From: Clostridiaceae bacterium
GTDB lineage: Bacteria; Bacillota; Clostridia; Lachnospirales; Lachnospiraceae
DNA length: 64,000 nt
Direction: 5' to 3'
Assembly (NCBI GenBank): GCA_910574345.1
Contig: CAJSZV010000009.1
Location: 1 to 64,000, forward strand
Both the position numbers and the translations under genes were made by a program. Numbering within the stretch: position 1 is the stretch's first letter; each line of letters begins with the position of its first letter. The notes below the pieces were generated by a model. The model searched no databases. It worked only from the letters and a program-made list of their open reading frames with translations, and was not told the origin of the DNA. Positions 25,787 to 34,498 of this stretch are shown one piece after another.

Positions 25787-28063
25787 TTAATTCTCCAGTT
25801 CGCAGATCCTCTCTTTTAAACCTGAGTATCGCCGCTGTTCTACCTGGTTGTCTACCATATACTGAAACATATCAGGAATTCCCGTCAAACAGACACAGGA
25901 TTTGGCCCGGGTCACTGCGGTATAGATCAAATTCCGGCTCATAAGCATTCTGGGACCGCTGTGGATGGGGATAATAACAGCCGGATACTCGCTTCCCTGG
26001 GATTTATGGATGGTAATGGCATAAGCCAGTTCCAGTTCCTCCAGCTGCTTAAAACTATATTCCACCATCTTCCCTTCATCAAATTCTACAGTAAGGATCT
26101 CTGCAAACAGATTCAGCTCACGGATAATTCCCATATCTCCGTTGAATATTCCTGTTCCCGTCTCCAAGGGGATATTATGCTTATTGCGTATCTCCCAGGC
26201 AATCTGATAATTATTTTTTATCTGCATGACTTTATCGCCCAGCCGGAAGATGACGCCTCCTGCCTCCTTTTCCGGTTTTTCTTTTCCCGGCGGATTCAAA
26301 TGCATCTGGAGAATGGAATTCAACCGCTCCACCCCCAGCACCCCTTTCCTCATGGGAGTCATAATCTGGATGTCAAGAGGTTTTGCATGGACATATCCGG
26401 GCAGCTTTTTTGTCATGAGAGTAACCATGGTGCTGATAATATTCTCCGGATTATCCTGACGGATAAAAAGAAAATCTCTGCTGCGTTTTCCAAGATTGAT
26501 CTGTTCCCCTCTGTTTATCTTGTGGGCGTTTACAATAATATCGCTTTCCGCTGCCTGGCGGAAAATACGGGTCAGTTTTACCACGTTGAAAGAGCCTGAG
26601 TGTATCATGTCTTTCAGCACATTGCCCGGACCTACGGAAGGCAGCTGGTTTACATCTCCTACCAGTATCAGTCTTGTACCCACATTCACTGCCTTTAAAA
26701 GAGACTGCATCAGCTGAATATCCACCATGGACATCTCATCAATAATGATAACGTCTGCTTCCAGGGGATTCTCTTCATTTCTCTGAAACCGGGTGTTCAC
26801 CGTTCCTTCCTCCCCCGGCCCTCCGCTTAATTCCAGGAGACGGTGAATCGTCTTTGCCTCCCAGCCTGTTGCCTCCGTCATCCTTTTTGCTGCGCGGCCT
26901 GTGGGAGCCGCTAAAAGAATCTCCATATCCTCCGACTCAAAATAACGGATAATCGTGTTGATGGTAGTGGTTTTTCCTGTGCCTGGTCCTCCTGTGATAA
27001 TCAGAAGTCCGCTGTTGACTGCCTCCATGACTGCCTGCATCTGCATGGAATCCAGTTCCAGCTCTTCTTCCTTCTGAATCCTCATAAGGCGGCTGCGTAT
27101 CTCTTCCTCCGGAACATCACCTCTGATGTTCAGATCATGGAGCATCTTTGCAGTGTTAAGTTCCATATAGTAATAGGGAGCGGCATAGACATGGTGACAG
27201 CAGGACGGCGTATCCTCTGATTCCGGGCAACGGTCTTTTTGCAGTTCCTTTGTCCCCTGACCTGCTGCGGTCTTTACCACAATCCGCTTTTCCATCTGCA
27301 TATCCATAAGGTATTTTTCCATATCCTCATCCACTTTTAAAAGTTCCGCTGCCTGGCAAAGCAGTTCTTCCTTTGGCAGATATGTATGTCCCTGGGCGGA
27401 TGCCTGAAAGAGAGTGTAGAGAAGACCTGCTTTAATCCGGTAATCGGAATCCGTAAAGATACCGACTTTCTGGGCAATCTCATCGGCCATTTTAAACCCC
27501 ACGCCAGGGATATCATCAGCCAGACGGTAAGGATTTTCCTTGATAATACCATACATTCTGGGACCGTACTCCTGATATATTTTGACAGCCAGGTTCATGG
27601 AGATGCCGTACTCCTGAAGAAACATCATAGCCTGGCGCATATCCTTCTTTTCTTCCATCTGACGGGCTATAGCCATGACCAGCTTCTCACTGACTCCCTT
27701 CACTTCCGAAAGCCGCTCCGGTTCCTCCTCTATGATGCGGAATGTATCCCCTTTAAAGCGCCGTACAATTCTGGCTGCCAATGCCGCTCCCACACCTTTT
27801 ATAGCCCCGGAGCCCAGATACCGTTCCATAGCCTGGGTATCCCCTGGGGCTTTGATCTCATAGGACTCCACCTGGAGCTGTTCTCCGTACACGGGATGTT
27901 CTGTCATGGTTCCTCTGGCTTCTATCATCTCACCTTCATCTATGTAATGGAATGTACCTACAAGAACAAATTCATCTTTTCCGGAAGACACATTGAGAAC
28001 GCTGTAGCCGTTATCTTCGTTTCGATATTTGATTTTTTCTACAAATCCCGTCACTGACGCCAC
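25787..28063 (-). CDS. recD2: RecD2-type ATP-dependent DNA helicase
   Basis: 758 residues. SF1B 5'-3' helicase without RecBC. N-terminal OB-like and helix-hairpin-helix region (1-320), then Walker A ITGGPGTGKTTTINTI near residue 357, DEMSMVD near 450, and C-terminal SH3-like and UvrD-like helicase motifs (AYAITIHKSQGSEYPAVI near 680; YTAVTRAK near 720). GTG start after GGAGGTGG. Role: DNA repair and fork maintenance. Confidence 0.94.
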   Translation of the reverse strand: MASVTGFVEKIKYRNEDNGYSVLNVSSGKDEFVLVGTFHYIDEGEMIEARGTMTEHPVYGEQLQVESYEIKAPGDTQAMERYLGSGAIKGVGAALAARIVRRFKGDTFRIIEEEPERLSEVKGVSEKLVMAIARQMEEKKDMRQAMMFLQEYGISMNLAVKIYQEYGPRMYGIIKENPYRLADDIPGVGFKMADEIAQKVGIFTDSDYRIKAGLLYTLFQASAQGHTYLPKEELLCQAAELLKVDEDMEKYLMDMQMEKRIVVKTAAGQGTKELQKDRCPESEDTPSCCHHVYAAPYYYMELNTAKMLHDLNIRGDVPEEEIRSRLMRIQKEEELELDSMQMQAVMEAVNSGLLIITGGPGTGKTTTINTIIRYFESEDMEILLAAPTGRAAKRMTEATGWEAKTIHRLLELSGGPGEEGTVNTRFQRNEENPLEADVIIIDEMSMVDIQLMQSLLKAVNVGTRLILVGDVNQLPSVGPGNVLKDMIHSGSFNVVKLTRIFRQAAESDIIVNAHKINRGEQINLGKRSRDFLFIRQDNPENIISTMVTLMTKKLPGYVHAKPLDIQIMTPMRKGVLGVERLNSILQMHLNPPGKEKPEKEAGGVIFRLGDKVMQIKNNYQIAWEIRNKHNIPLETGTGIFNGDMGIIRELNLFAEILTVEFDEGKMVEYSFKQLEELELAYAITIHKSQGSEYPAVIIPIHSGPRMLMSRNLIYTAVTRAKSCVCLTGIPDMFQYMVDNQVEQRRYSGLKERICELEN

Positions 28064-28102
28064 TTGTCTCCACCTCCGGCTGCTTTATAAATCACGGCAC
28101 AA

Positions 28103-28129
28103 CAAATACCCCCGCCATCAGCAGGGGTA
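28103..28129 (-). terminator. Terminator of mreB
   Basis: TACCCC/GGGGTA-type stem (28107-28129) with TTTGTTG tail on the minus strand. Confidence 0.7.
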
Positions 28130-28144
28130 CTCTGCCATCACCTT

Positions 28145-29149
28145 TTAGAAATCTTTCTTTGAATCTCCCCCATGGGAAAATTCGATAAACTTGCCGGTTC
28201 CCACTGCAACTGCCGTCAGCGGGTCCTCGGCAATCATGGTACTGATGCCTGTCTTCTCTTCAATCAGAGCATCCAGTCCGCTGAGCAGAGAGCCGCCTCC
28301 TGTCAGCACGATTCCTCTGTCAAAAATATCGGAGGCCAGTTCCGGAGGCGTGCGCTCCAAAACATTGTGAACGGCATCCACGATCTGCATAGCCGGCTCC
28401 CTTAGGGCTTCCAAGGTCTCGTCCGACGTTACCACAATAGTCTTTGGCAGCCCTGTCACCAGGTTCCTCCCCCTTACTTCCATGGTCAGCACTTCCGGCC
28501 TCTTATAAGCCGCGCCTATATTGATCTTAATCTCCTCCGCAGTTCTCTCGCCGATAAGAAGATTATGCTTCTTCCTCATATAACGCACTAACGCCTCATC
28601 AAAATCATCTCCGGCCACTTTTATGGAAGTACTTACCACCGTACCGCCCAGAGAGATCACTGCAATATCCGCTGTTCCGCCGCCGATATCCACGATCATA
28701 TTGCCGCAGGCTTTTGAAATATCAATGCCTGCGCCGATAGCCGCCGCCACCGGCTCCTCAATAATGGATACGTCTCTGGCTCCTGCCTGATAAGTGGCAT
28801 CCTCCACTGCCTTTCTCTCCACCTCAGTGGCGCCGCTGGGAATGCATACGGCGATCCGGGGCTTTCTTAATGCCTTCTTGCCCACGGCTTTATTGATAAA
28901 ATACTTAAGCATCTTCTCTGTCACGGTGTAATCAGAGATGACCCCCTGCCTCAGGGGCCTGATAGCCACAATATTCCCAGGCGTTCTTCCGATCATCAGG
29001 CGCGCCTCTTCTCCAAAGGTGATGATCCGCTTGGAATCCCGGTCAATAGCCACCACGGAAGGTTCCTTTAACACCACGCCCTTCCCTTTAATATATACAA
29101 GGATACTTGCCGTACCCAGATCAATTCCAATGTCATTGGACATCAACAT
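28145..29149 (-). CDS. mreB: Rod-shape actin homologue MreB/Mbl
   Basis: 334 residues from the chosen ATG at 29149, which has AGGAGG 11 bases upstream; the longer frame adds 23 residues that do not belong to the family. Actin fold motifs: DIGIDLGTASILVY (phosphate 1), VDIGGGTADIAVISLGG (phosphate 2) and GIVLTGGGSLLSGLD (adenosine). Directs lateral cell wall synthesis. It is not followed by mreC-mreD, so it may be an Mbl- or MreBH-type copy. Confidence 0.92.
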   Translation of the reverse strand: MLMSNDIGIDLGTASILVYIKGKGVVLKEPSVVAIDRDSKRIITFGEEARLMIGRTPGNIVAIRPLRQGVISDYTVTEKMLKYFINKAVGKKALRKPRIAVCIPSGATEVERKAVEDATYQAGARDVSIIEEPVAAAIGAGIDISKACGNMIVDIGGGTADIAVISLGGTVVSTSIKVAGDDFDEALVRYMRKKHNLLIGERTAEEIKINIGAAYKRPEVLTMEVRGRNLVTGLPKTIVVTSDETLEALREPAMQIVDAVHNVLERTPPELASDIFDRGIVLTGGGSLLSGLDALIEEKTGISTMIAEDPLTAVAVGTGKFIEFSHGGDSKKDF

Positions 29150-29320
29150 ATGCTCTGCTTCCTCCTGTCTTTCCTGCTTATACATATGATTCCACATTAT
29201 CGGTTTTATTATATACAATCTCCAGATGTTTTTAAAGGGTTTTTTTTTATTTTATTTTTTTTATCCTTATTTTATCTTGGGTACACACTTTAGTCACATT
29301 TTTCTTATATACTCTAACTA

Positions 29321-29497
29321 CGTTATCCGAAAGGGTAACGGGCCTTTGTTTCAAGTAGACCACTTGAAATCACAAAGCTTTTTCATACTCATACCTGTCA
29401 GGGGCAACCCTGACAGGCCCCCCTAAAACAATTTCCTAAAATATACCTACCATTCCCTTTGGAGCGGTCCCGCTTTTGCGGGGCCGTCTTCTTTTTG
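29321..29497 (+). ncRNA. Candidate structured RNA with its own terminator
   Basis: Three consecutive hairpins: CGTTATCC-GAAA-GGGTAACG (29321-29340), CTTTG..TTTCAAGT/ACTTGAAA..CAAAG (29344-29377), and a 10-bp stem closed by a GCAA loop (29394-29417). Two GNRA tetraloops on the plus strand fix polarity. A strong terminator ends it at 29465-29497. A separate promoter for the next gene lies after the terminator, so this looks like an independent RNA and not only a leader. Class not recognised. TATACT at 29308-29313 could be its -10. Confidence 0.5.
29465..29497 (+). terminator. Terminator of the candidate RNA
   Basis: CGGTCCCGC-TTTT-GCGGGGCCG (29465-29486) followed by TCTTCTTTTT. No plus-strand coding gene ends before it. 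Confidence 0.8.
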
Positions 29498-29516
29498 GTT
29501 TTCCCCCAAAATATAG

Positions 29517-29545
29517 TTGTAAGTAAACCCAAAAATGGCTATGAT
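29517..29545 (+). promoter_or_regulatory. Promoter of the CmpB-like gene
   Basis: TTGTAA (29517-29522), 17-base spacer, TATGAT (29540-29545). Confidence 0.55.
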
Positions 29546-29598
29546 AAAGAGAGAGACTTGCACAAGCACATGTATATTTTTTACTATTGGAGGTTTTT

Positions 29599-30585
29599 AT
29601 GTACACCTATTCCTGGTATCACTGGATCACATTTTTCTATATATACTGTTTTTTCGGCTGGATTTTTGAATCCTCATACGTATCCATAAAAAAAGGACAG
29701 TTTGTTAACAGGGGCTTCCTCCGGCTTCCCATGCTCCCTCTATATGGAACGGGAGCCGTGATGATGCTGTGGGTCTCCCTTCCGGTGAAAGATCATTTAA
29801 GTCTGGTCTATATCTTTGGTGTAGCCGCTGCCACAGCCCTGGAGTATGTGACCGGTTATGTGATGGAACGGTTATTTAAAATGAAATATTGGGATTACAG
29901 CAATCAAAAAATTCAGCTGAACGGATATATATGCCTTACCTCCTCCATCGCCTGGGGATTTCTGACGATTTTTCTCACGGAAGTAATTCACAGACCTGTG
30001 GCAGGTCTGGTACTGTCCATGAATCCTGTTGTTGAGTTTTCCTTTTTGATAATTGTCAGCGCTTTCTTTGCCGCGGATGTCATACAGTCCACCAGAGAGG
30101 CTCTGGCTCTTGGCCGTACGCTTGAGGCCATGTCCAGAATGAAATCCGAAATGGAAGAACTGCAGCTTCAGCTGGCTCTCCTAAAATCCGAGACACGGGT
30201 TCGGGCCGCCGAATTAAAAGATGACACCCGGCTGAAAGTTGCAGAGTTAAAAGCAACTACAAAACACCGCATCAGCGAACTGGAGGAACAGGCGGTTCAG
30301 TTCAGAGAAGATCTGAAAGCATCCGTCACACGGCAGACTGCCCAGCTCCGGGAAGAGGCGGCGGCCTTATCCCGCGAAGCCGGAAAAGAATCTTTTGTGC
30401 TGGCTGAACGCATCCGTTCTCTGACGGAACAGCGCGATCATCTTCTGGAATCCCGCAGGAAACTTTCTTCTCACATGTCCTTCTACAGAAAAGGCCTTCT
30501 GAAAGGCAATCCTACGGCCTCATCCAGCAGGTTTGCCGGCGCACTTCAGGAACTTCGGGATATGCTGGAGCGAAAAGAATCATAG
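29599..30585 (+). CDS. CmpB-like membrane protein with coiled-coil tail
   Basis: 328 residues. ATG at 29599 has GGAGG 5 bases upstream. Residues 1-170 form about five membrane segments with the pattern of the putative ABC-transporter type IV / CmpB family (FFGWIFES near residue 16; RGFLRLPMLPLYG near 37; EYVTGYVMERLF near 83; WGF near 120). Residues 180-290 are a long charged coiled coil (EELQLQLALLKSETRVRAAELK). Function unknown; no ABC ATPase is adjacent. The cytoplasmic coiled coil suggests an interaction or scaffold role, which is inference. Confidence 0.75.
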   Translation: MYTYSWYHWITFFYIYCFFGWIFESSYVSIKKGQFVNRGFLRLPMLPLYGTGAVMMLWVSLPVKDHLSLVYIFGVAAATALEYVTGYVMERLFKMKYWDYSNQKIQLNGYICLTSSIAWGFLTIFLTEVIHRPVAGLVLSMNPVVEFSFLIIVSAFFAADVIQSTREALALGRTLEAMSRMKSEMEELQLQLALLKSETRVRAAELKDDTRLKVAELKATTKHRISELEEQAVQFREDLKASVTRQTAQLREEAAALSREAGKESFVLAERIRSLTEQRDHLLESRRKLSSHMSFYRKGLLKGNPTASSSRFAGALQELRDMLERKES

Positions 30586-30592
30586 TACCGTA

Positions 30593-30638
30593 AAAACAGC
30601 TGGAGACAGGACAGTTACGGGTCCTGTTTCCAGCTGTT
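30593..30638. terminator. Shared bidirectional terminator
   Basis: AACAGCTGGA..ACAGGAC/GTCCTGT..TCCAGCTGTT stem (30595-30638) between convergent genes; the acyltransferase stop codon falls inside the right arm. Confidence 0.75.
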
Positions 30639-31631
30639 ATATAATTTATCCGGCACTTTCTGCAACTGCTTAAATCCCTGCGCAAACCATGAATTTCCCA
30701 GCACAAAGGTCACTGCCCCGGCCAGAACAACGACCAGCGCCACATTGACCCGATACCTGGAAGTGACTGTTTCATAGAATCCGCCGTATTCCATCATATC
30801 CCGGAGCAGACGGTGAATAATATAGATCTGGAGGGTTCTCTGTCCAAGAAATGTCCAGAACATCTTTTTCTTCGGTATCACCGCCATGAGACCCAGAATC
30901 ATGACTGCAGCTCCAACATAACAGCCCAATCTGATTACAGCTCCCCACTGGTAGAATGCCGGAGCCATCCTGCTGTAATTCATCCCGTACACGATCACAT
31001 TTATTTCCTGAACATGGTCATTGCCCAATATCACTGCAGCCCCCATGAAGCAGGCCGCCGCAAAGAACAAAAACCGTCTCCTGCTGCTGCGAAACTCCTT
31101 CACCTGACTGCTGTTCCAATAGTATCCCCAGTAAAAAAACGGCGCAAAGGTTAAGGTACGGCTCACGGCCAGAACACTTCCCACGGAATCCTGATAGCCG
31201 CTTAAAAGCCCTGCTGCAACACTTAACGCCAAAACCGTCTTAGGCTTCAGCTCCGCCTGACATGGTACGGACAGATTCCACCAAATCATGGCCAGAAGAT
31301 ACCACGGAGCTCCTGATTCCCTGAAAAAATCAATATTTCCCGTTATGGGAGTTCCTGCCGCCAGATTCTCTGTCACATGGGCGCACAGTTTAAACAGAAT
31401 ATAGAACCAGATAAGACGGAATATTCTGTCTGTCCGGTACCGCCCATTCTCGTACACATGTTTCGCAAAATATCCTGTAGTCAACGCAAACATGGGCATA
31501 TGAAACAGATAGATGACATTGATCAGGCTGTCTGTCAGCCTTGTCTTATCCATTGGCATTAAAAAGTGCCCGATTACGACAAGCGTAATCAGGGCACCTT
31601 TCACATTATCAAAGTAATAATCACGAGTCAT
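30615..31631 (-). CDS. Acyltransferase 3 family membrane protein
   Basis: 338 residues, about ten membrane segments. Starts YYFDNVKGALITLVVIGHF, the AT3/OafA-type N-terminus in which the histidine (H22) is catalytic; FHMPMFALTTGYF follows near residue 45. Such proteins O-acetylate surface polysaccharides or other envelope molecules. It begins 10 bases after the phosphoglucomutase gene, probably on the same transcript, which would link sugar-nucleotide supply with surface glycan modification. Confidence 0.82.
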   Translation of the reverse strand: MTRDYYFDNVKGALITLVVIGHFLMPMDKTRLTDSLINVIYLFHMPMFALTTGYFAKHVYENGRYRTDRIFRLIWFYILFKLCAHVTENLAAGTPITGNIDFFRESGAPWYLLAMIWWNLSVPCQAELKPKTVLALSVAAGLLSGYQDSVGSVLAVSRTLTFAPFFYWGYYWNSSQVKEFRSSRRRFLFFAAACFMGAAVILGNDHVQEINVIVYGMNYSRMAPAFYQWGAVIRLGCYVGAAVMILGLMAVIPKKKMFWTFLGQRTLQIYIIHRLLRDMMEYGGFYETVTSRYRVNVALVVVLAGAVTFVLGNSWFAQGFKQLQKVPDKLYNSWKQDP

Positions 31632-31641
31632 ATCTTCTTCA

Positions 31642-33378
31642 TTACATCATGGAATCTACCATGGCCTGTACCGCTTCGCCGAAGGCTTTGGACTTGGCGT
31701 CTGCATCTTCCAGGGAAGTCCCCTTCACCCCGTAATAGAACTTGATCTTTGGCTCTGTTCCGGAAGGCCTTACGCACATCCATGCCCCGTCATTCATATC
31801 ATAATAAAGAACATTGGAGGAAGGAAGTCCTGTAGGCTTCACTTCTCCTGTAGCCATATCCTTAATGGTATCCAGCTTATAGTCTCTTGCGGACTCCACA
31901 TGGTATCCGCCTACCTCTGCAGGAGTGCTGCCGCGCAGAGTATCCATAATATTCTGGATCTTTGCCAGACCTTCAATGCCGCTTAAGCCGATGGACTTCA
32001 CCGCGTCTTTATAGTAGCCGTACTTCTCATACATGGCTACCATGGCATCCCACAGCGTCATGTCCTTTGTCTTATAATAAGCGGCGGCTTCACACAGAGC
32101 CACGCTGGCTGATACCGCATCCTTGTCGCGGGCATAAGTTCCGATGAGGCAGCCATAGCTTTCCTCAAGACCGAACATATAATGACCCACGCCCGTATTC
32201 TCTTCCTTTAAAATCTGCTGGCCTATCCACTTAAAACCGGTCAGGCATTCTACAAGTTTACAGTTATAACTTGCTGCAACCGCGTCTACCAGGTTGGTAG
32301 TAACGATAGACTTTACTACTTCCGCGTCTGCCGGAATGGCATTCTTGGCAGCCTTCTGGCTCAGCACATATTCACACAGCAGAGAGCCGGACATGTTGCC
32401 TGTCAGGGGAATATACTGTCCGGACTTTGAATCCTTTACATAGACCCCAAGGCGGTCTGCATCCGGATCCGTAGCCAGTACCAGATCTGCATCCAGTTCC
32501 TTAGCCATACCAAGACCAAGGGCGAACGCCTCCGCTGCCTCCGGGTTGGGATAACTTACTGTGGGGAACTCTCCGTCGGGAAGTTCCTGCTGCGGAACCA
32601 CATATACATGCTCAAAACCGATCTCTTTCAGTACTCTTCTTACAGGAATATTGCCGGTTCCGTGAAGAGGCGTGTAGACGATCTTGATGCTGTCCTGCAT
32701 CTTATGAATGGCATCCTGATTCACCACCTGCGCCTTTACATGAGCGATATACTTATCATCAATCTCTGCACCGATGACTTTATAGAGACCTGCCGCCTTA
32801 GCATCGGATGCAGTCATAGTCTTTACGGAAGACAGATCTTCAATAGCCAGAACCTCCTCTGTAACCCCTTTGTCATGAGGCGGCGTAAACTGTGCGCCGT
32901 CCTCCCAGTATACCTTATAACCGTTATACTCCGGCGGATTATGGCTGGCGGTTACGTTGATACCTGCGATACAGCCAAGCTCACGAACAGCAAAGGACAG
33001 CTCCGGTGTGGGGCGTAAGGATTCAAACTTGTATGCCATAATACCGTTGGCAGCCAGGGTCCTTGCAGCCTCATCTGCAAATTCCGGAGACATACGGCGG
33101 GAATCGTAGGCAATCGCCACTCCCTTGGAAGCGCCGCCCTGCTTGATGATGTAGTTGGCAAGGCCCTGAGTGGCTCTGCGGACCACATAAATATTCATAC
33201 GGTTAATACCGGCTCCGATGATACCGCGAAGTCCTGCTGTTCCAAATTCCAGATCCATATAAAAACGCTCTTTAATTTCGTTCTCATCATCTGCGATGGC
33301 ACGCAGTTCTGCTTTGGTTGCCTCATCAAAATATGGATTGGACAGCCATTCTTCGTAGATCTTTTTATAATCCTTCAT
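31642..33378 (-). CDS. pgcA: Phosphoglucomutase/phosphomannomutase
   Basis: 578 residues. Interconverts glucose-1- and glucose-6-phosphate. Seen: LEFGTAGLRGIIGAG near residue 37, phosphoserine loop NVTASHNPPEYNGYK near 135, metal loop ATDPDADRLG near 300, and RPSGTEPKIKFYYGV near 545. ATG at 33378 has AAGGGGG 8 bases upstream; an in-frame TTG six codons earlier overlaps that RBS. A -10 TATAAT lies at 33416-33411 on the minus strand. Confidence 0.94.
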   Translation of the reverse strand: MKDYKKIYEEWLSNPYFDEATKAELRAIADDENEIKERFYMDLEFGTAGLRGIIGAGINRMNIYVVRRATQGLANYIIKQGGASKGVAIAYDSRRMSPEFADEAARTLAANGIMAYKFESLRPTPELSFAVRELGCIAGINVTASHNPPEYNGYKVYWEDGAQFTPPHDKGVTEEVLAIEDLSSVKTMTASDAKAAGLYKVIGAEIDDKYIAHVKAQVVNQDAIHKMQDSIKIVYTPLHGTGNIPVRRVLKEIGFEHVYVVPQQELPDGEFPTVSYPNPEAAEAFALGLGMAKELDADLVLATDPDADRLGVYVKDSKSGQYIPLTGNMSGSLLCEYVLSQKAAKNAIPADAEVVKSIVTTNLVDAVAASYNCKLVECLTGFKWIGQQILKEENTGVGHYMFGLEESYGCLIGTYARDKDAVSASVALCEAAAYYKTKDMTLWDAMVAMYEKYGYYKDAVKSIGLSGIEGLAKIQNIMDTLRGSTPAEVGGYHVESARDYKLDTIKDMATGEVKPTGLPSSNVLYYDMNDGAWMCVRPSGTEPKIKFYYGVKGTSLEDADAKSKAFGEAVQAMVDSMM

Positions 33379-33460
33379 TGTAAAAACCCCCTTCAATTTT
33401 GCTGTCTTCTATTATACTTCAAAACTTGGAAAAAGGGAAGACAAACAACAGGAAAGATTA

Positions 33461-34438
33461 TCATTTTATAATGGACAAAAAGCGATTTCTCTGCTCCGCC
33501 TGTATCTCCAGGTTCTTCAGCTTTTCCAGATTTCGGGCAGGGATCCACACCTTGTTGGCATTCATATAAAAATTAATCTGCTTCCAATATTTTTCCGGAT
33601 ACAAAAACAGATAATACAGACTTTCCCGGTCCCTGTCAGTGAGAGGATTCATTCTGTCATATGCTGTGAGAAGCTCCAGCCCCAGTTCCTGGTCCCATTC
33701 ATGTTTTTCCATAACCTTTCTCACAAAATGGTACAGATCCCTCATCTGATCCCCCAGATGCATCTTGTGGTATTCGATCACCGCCACGCTTTTTTCTTCT
33801 ATTAAGATATGATGCTGATCCAGATCCCCATGGCACAGGCAGGAAGATACCGTATCAAAATCCTGAGACAGATGTCCCATTCCCTCCACGGCCTGCCGGG
33901 CCTGTTCAAAAAACATGGAAAAATTGCTCAAGGCGCATCTCTCGAAATCCGTCTTTCTCCGCTTGCTCTTCATAAAATTTCTGGCCCTTTTCAATTCCTG
34001 GCTGTGGCGCTCCATCTCCTGCCTGGCTGTTTCCACTACAATAGACCCTAAATTCCATTCTTCCTTAAGAGGAATTTTTTTCAGCACTTGGTGCAGAATG
34101 GCGATCTTTCCCACCACCTGTCTCATCTCTCTGTGATCCCTGATGTTGCATTCCCGTCCGGTATACCAGTGTTTCAGGGTATGCCTGGTGCCGTCCTCAG
34201 AAAGAGAGATCAGTTCCCCCTGTGTCGTCCTGATATAATCATCAACCTGAAGCAGGCCGGACTGCCTGACCTGTCCCAGAACCTGAGTTTCAAACTCCAG
34301 GCGTTTTATTGTACCACGATACTCCTGTAAAAGCATGGTTCCCTGGCCCGTCTCACAGATCCACCCGCTGCGCCCTTTGCGGACACTGTCCACAGCTATG
34401 TCATACTGTGCCAGAGCCTCCAAATGTCTCTCGTTCAC
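33461..34438 (-). CDS. CotS-like spore coat kinase homologue
   Basis: 325 residues from GTG at 34438 (GGAGG 7 bases upstream; a GTG two codons earlier abuts the RBS). Aminoglycoside phosphotransferase/CotS fold: CLCHGDLDQHHILIE near residue 210 holds the HGDxxxxN-like motif but with His where Asn is usual, and VIEYHKMHLGDQMRDLYHF follows where IDxD is usual, with Glu for Asp. These substitutions suggest altered metal binding, as in CotS/YutH-type coat proteins. Likely associated with spore formation; substrate unknown. Confidence 0.72.
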   Translation of the reverse strand: MNERHLEALAQYDIAVDSVRKGRSGWICETGQGTMLLQEYRGTIKRLEFETQVLGQVRQSGLLQVDDYIRTTQGELISLSEDGTRHTLKHWYTGRECNIRDHREMRQVVGKIAILHQVLKKIPLKEEWNLGSIVVETARQEMERHSQELKRARNFMKSKRRKTDFERCALSNFSMFFEQARQAVEGMGHLSQDFDTVSSCLCHGDLDQHHILIEEKSVAVIEYHKMHLGDQMRDLYHFVRKVMEKHEWDQELGLELLTAYDRMNPLTDRDRESLYYLFLYPEKYWKQINFYMNANKVWIPARNLEKLKNLEIQAEQRNRFLSIIK

Positions 34439-34498
34439 ATCCACCCCTCCAAACGCCCTTTTAATAGCTACTTCTAGGGTATGAGAGGGCGGAAAAGA

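Noticed and set aside
29321-29417. Known riboswitch such as c-di-GMP, glycine or guanidine class, or 6S RNA
   Set aside because: The hallmark conserved strings of these classes could not be found, and the fold of separate hairpins does not match 6S RNA.
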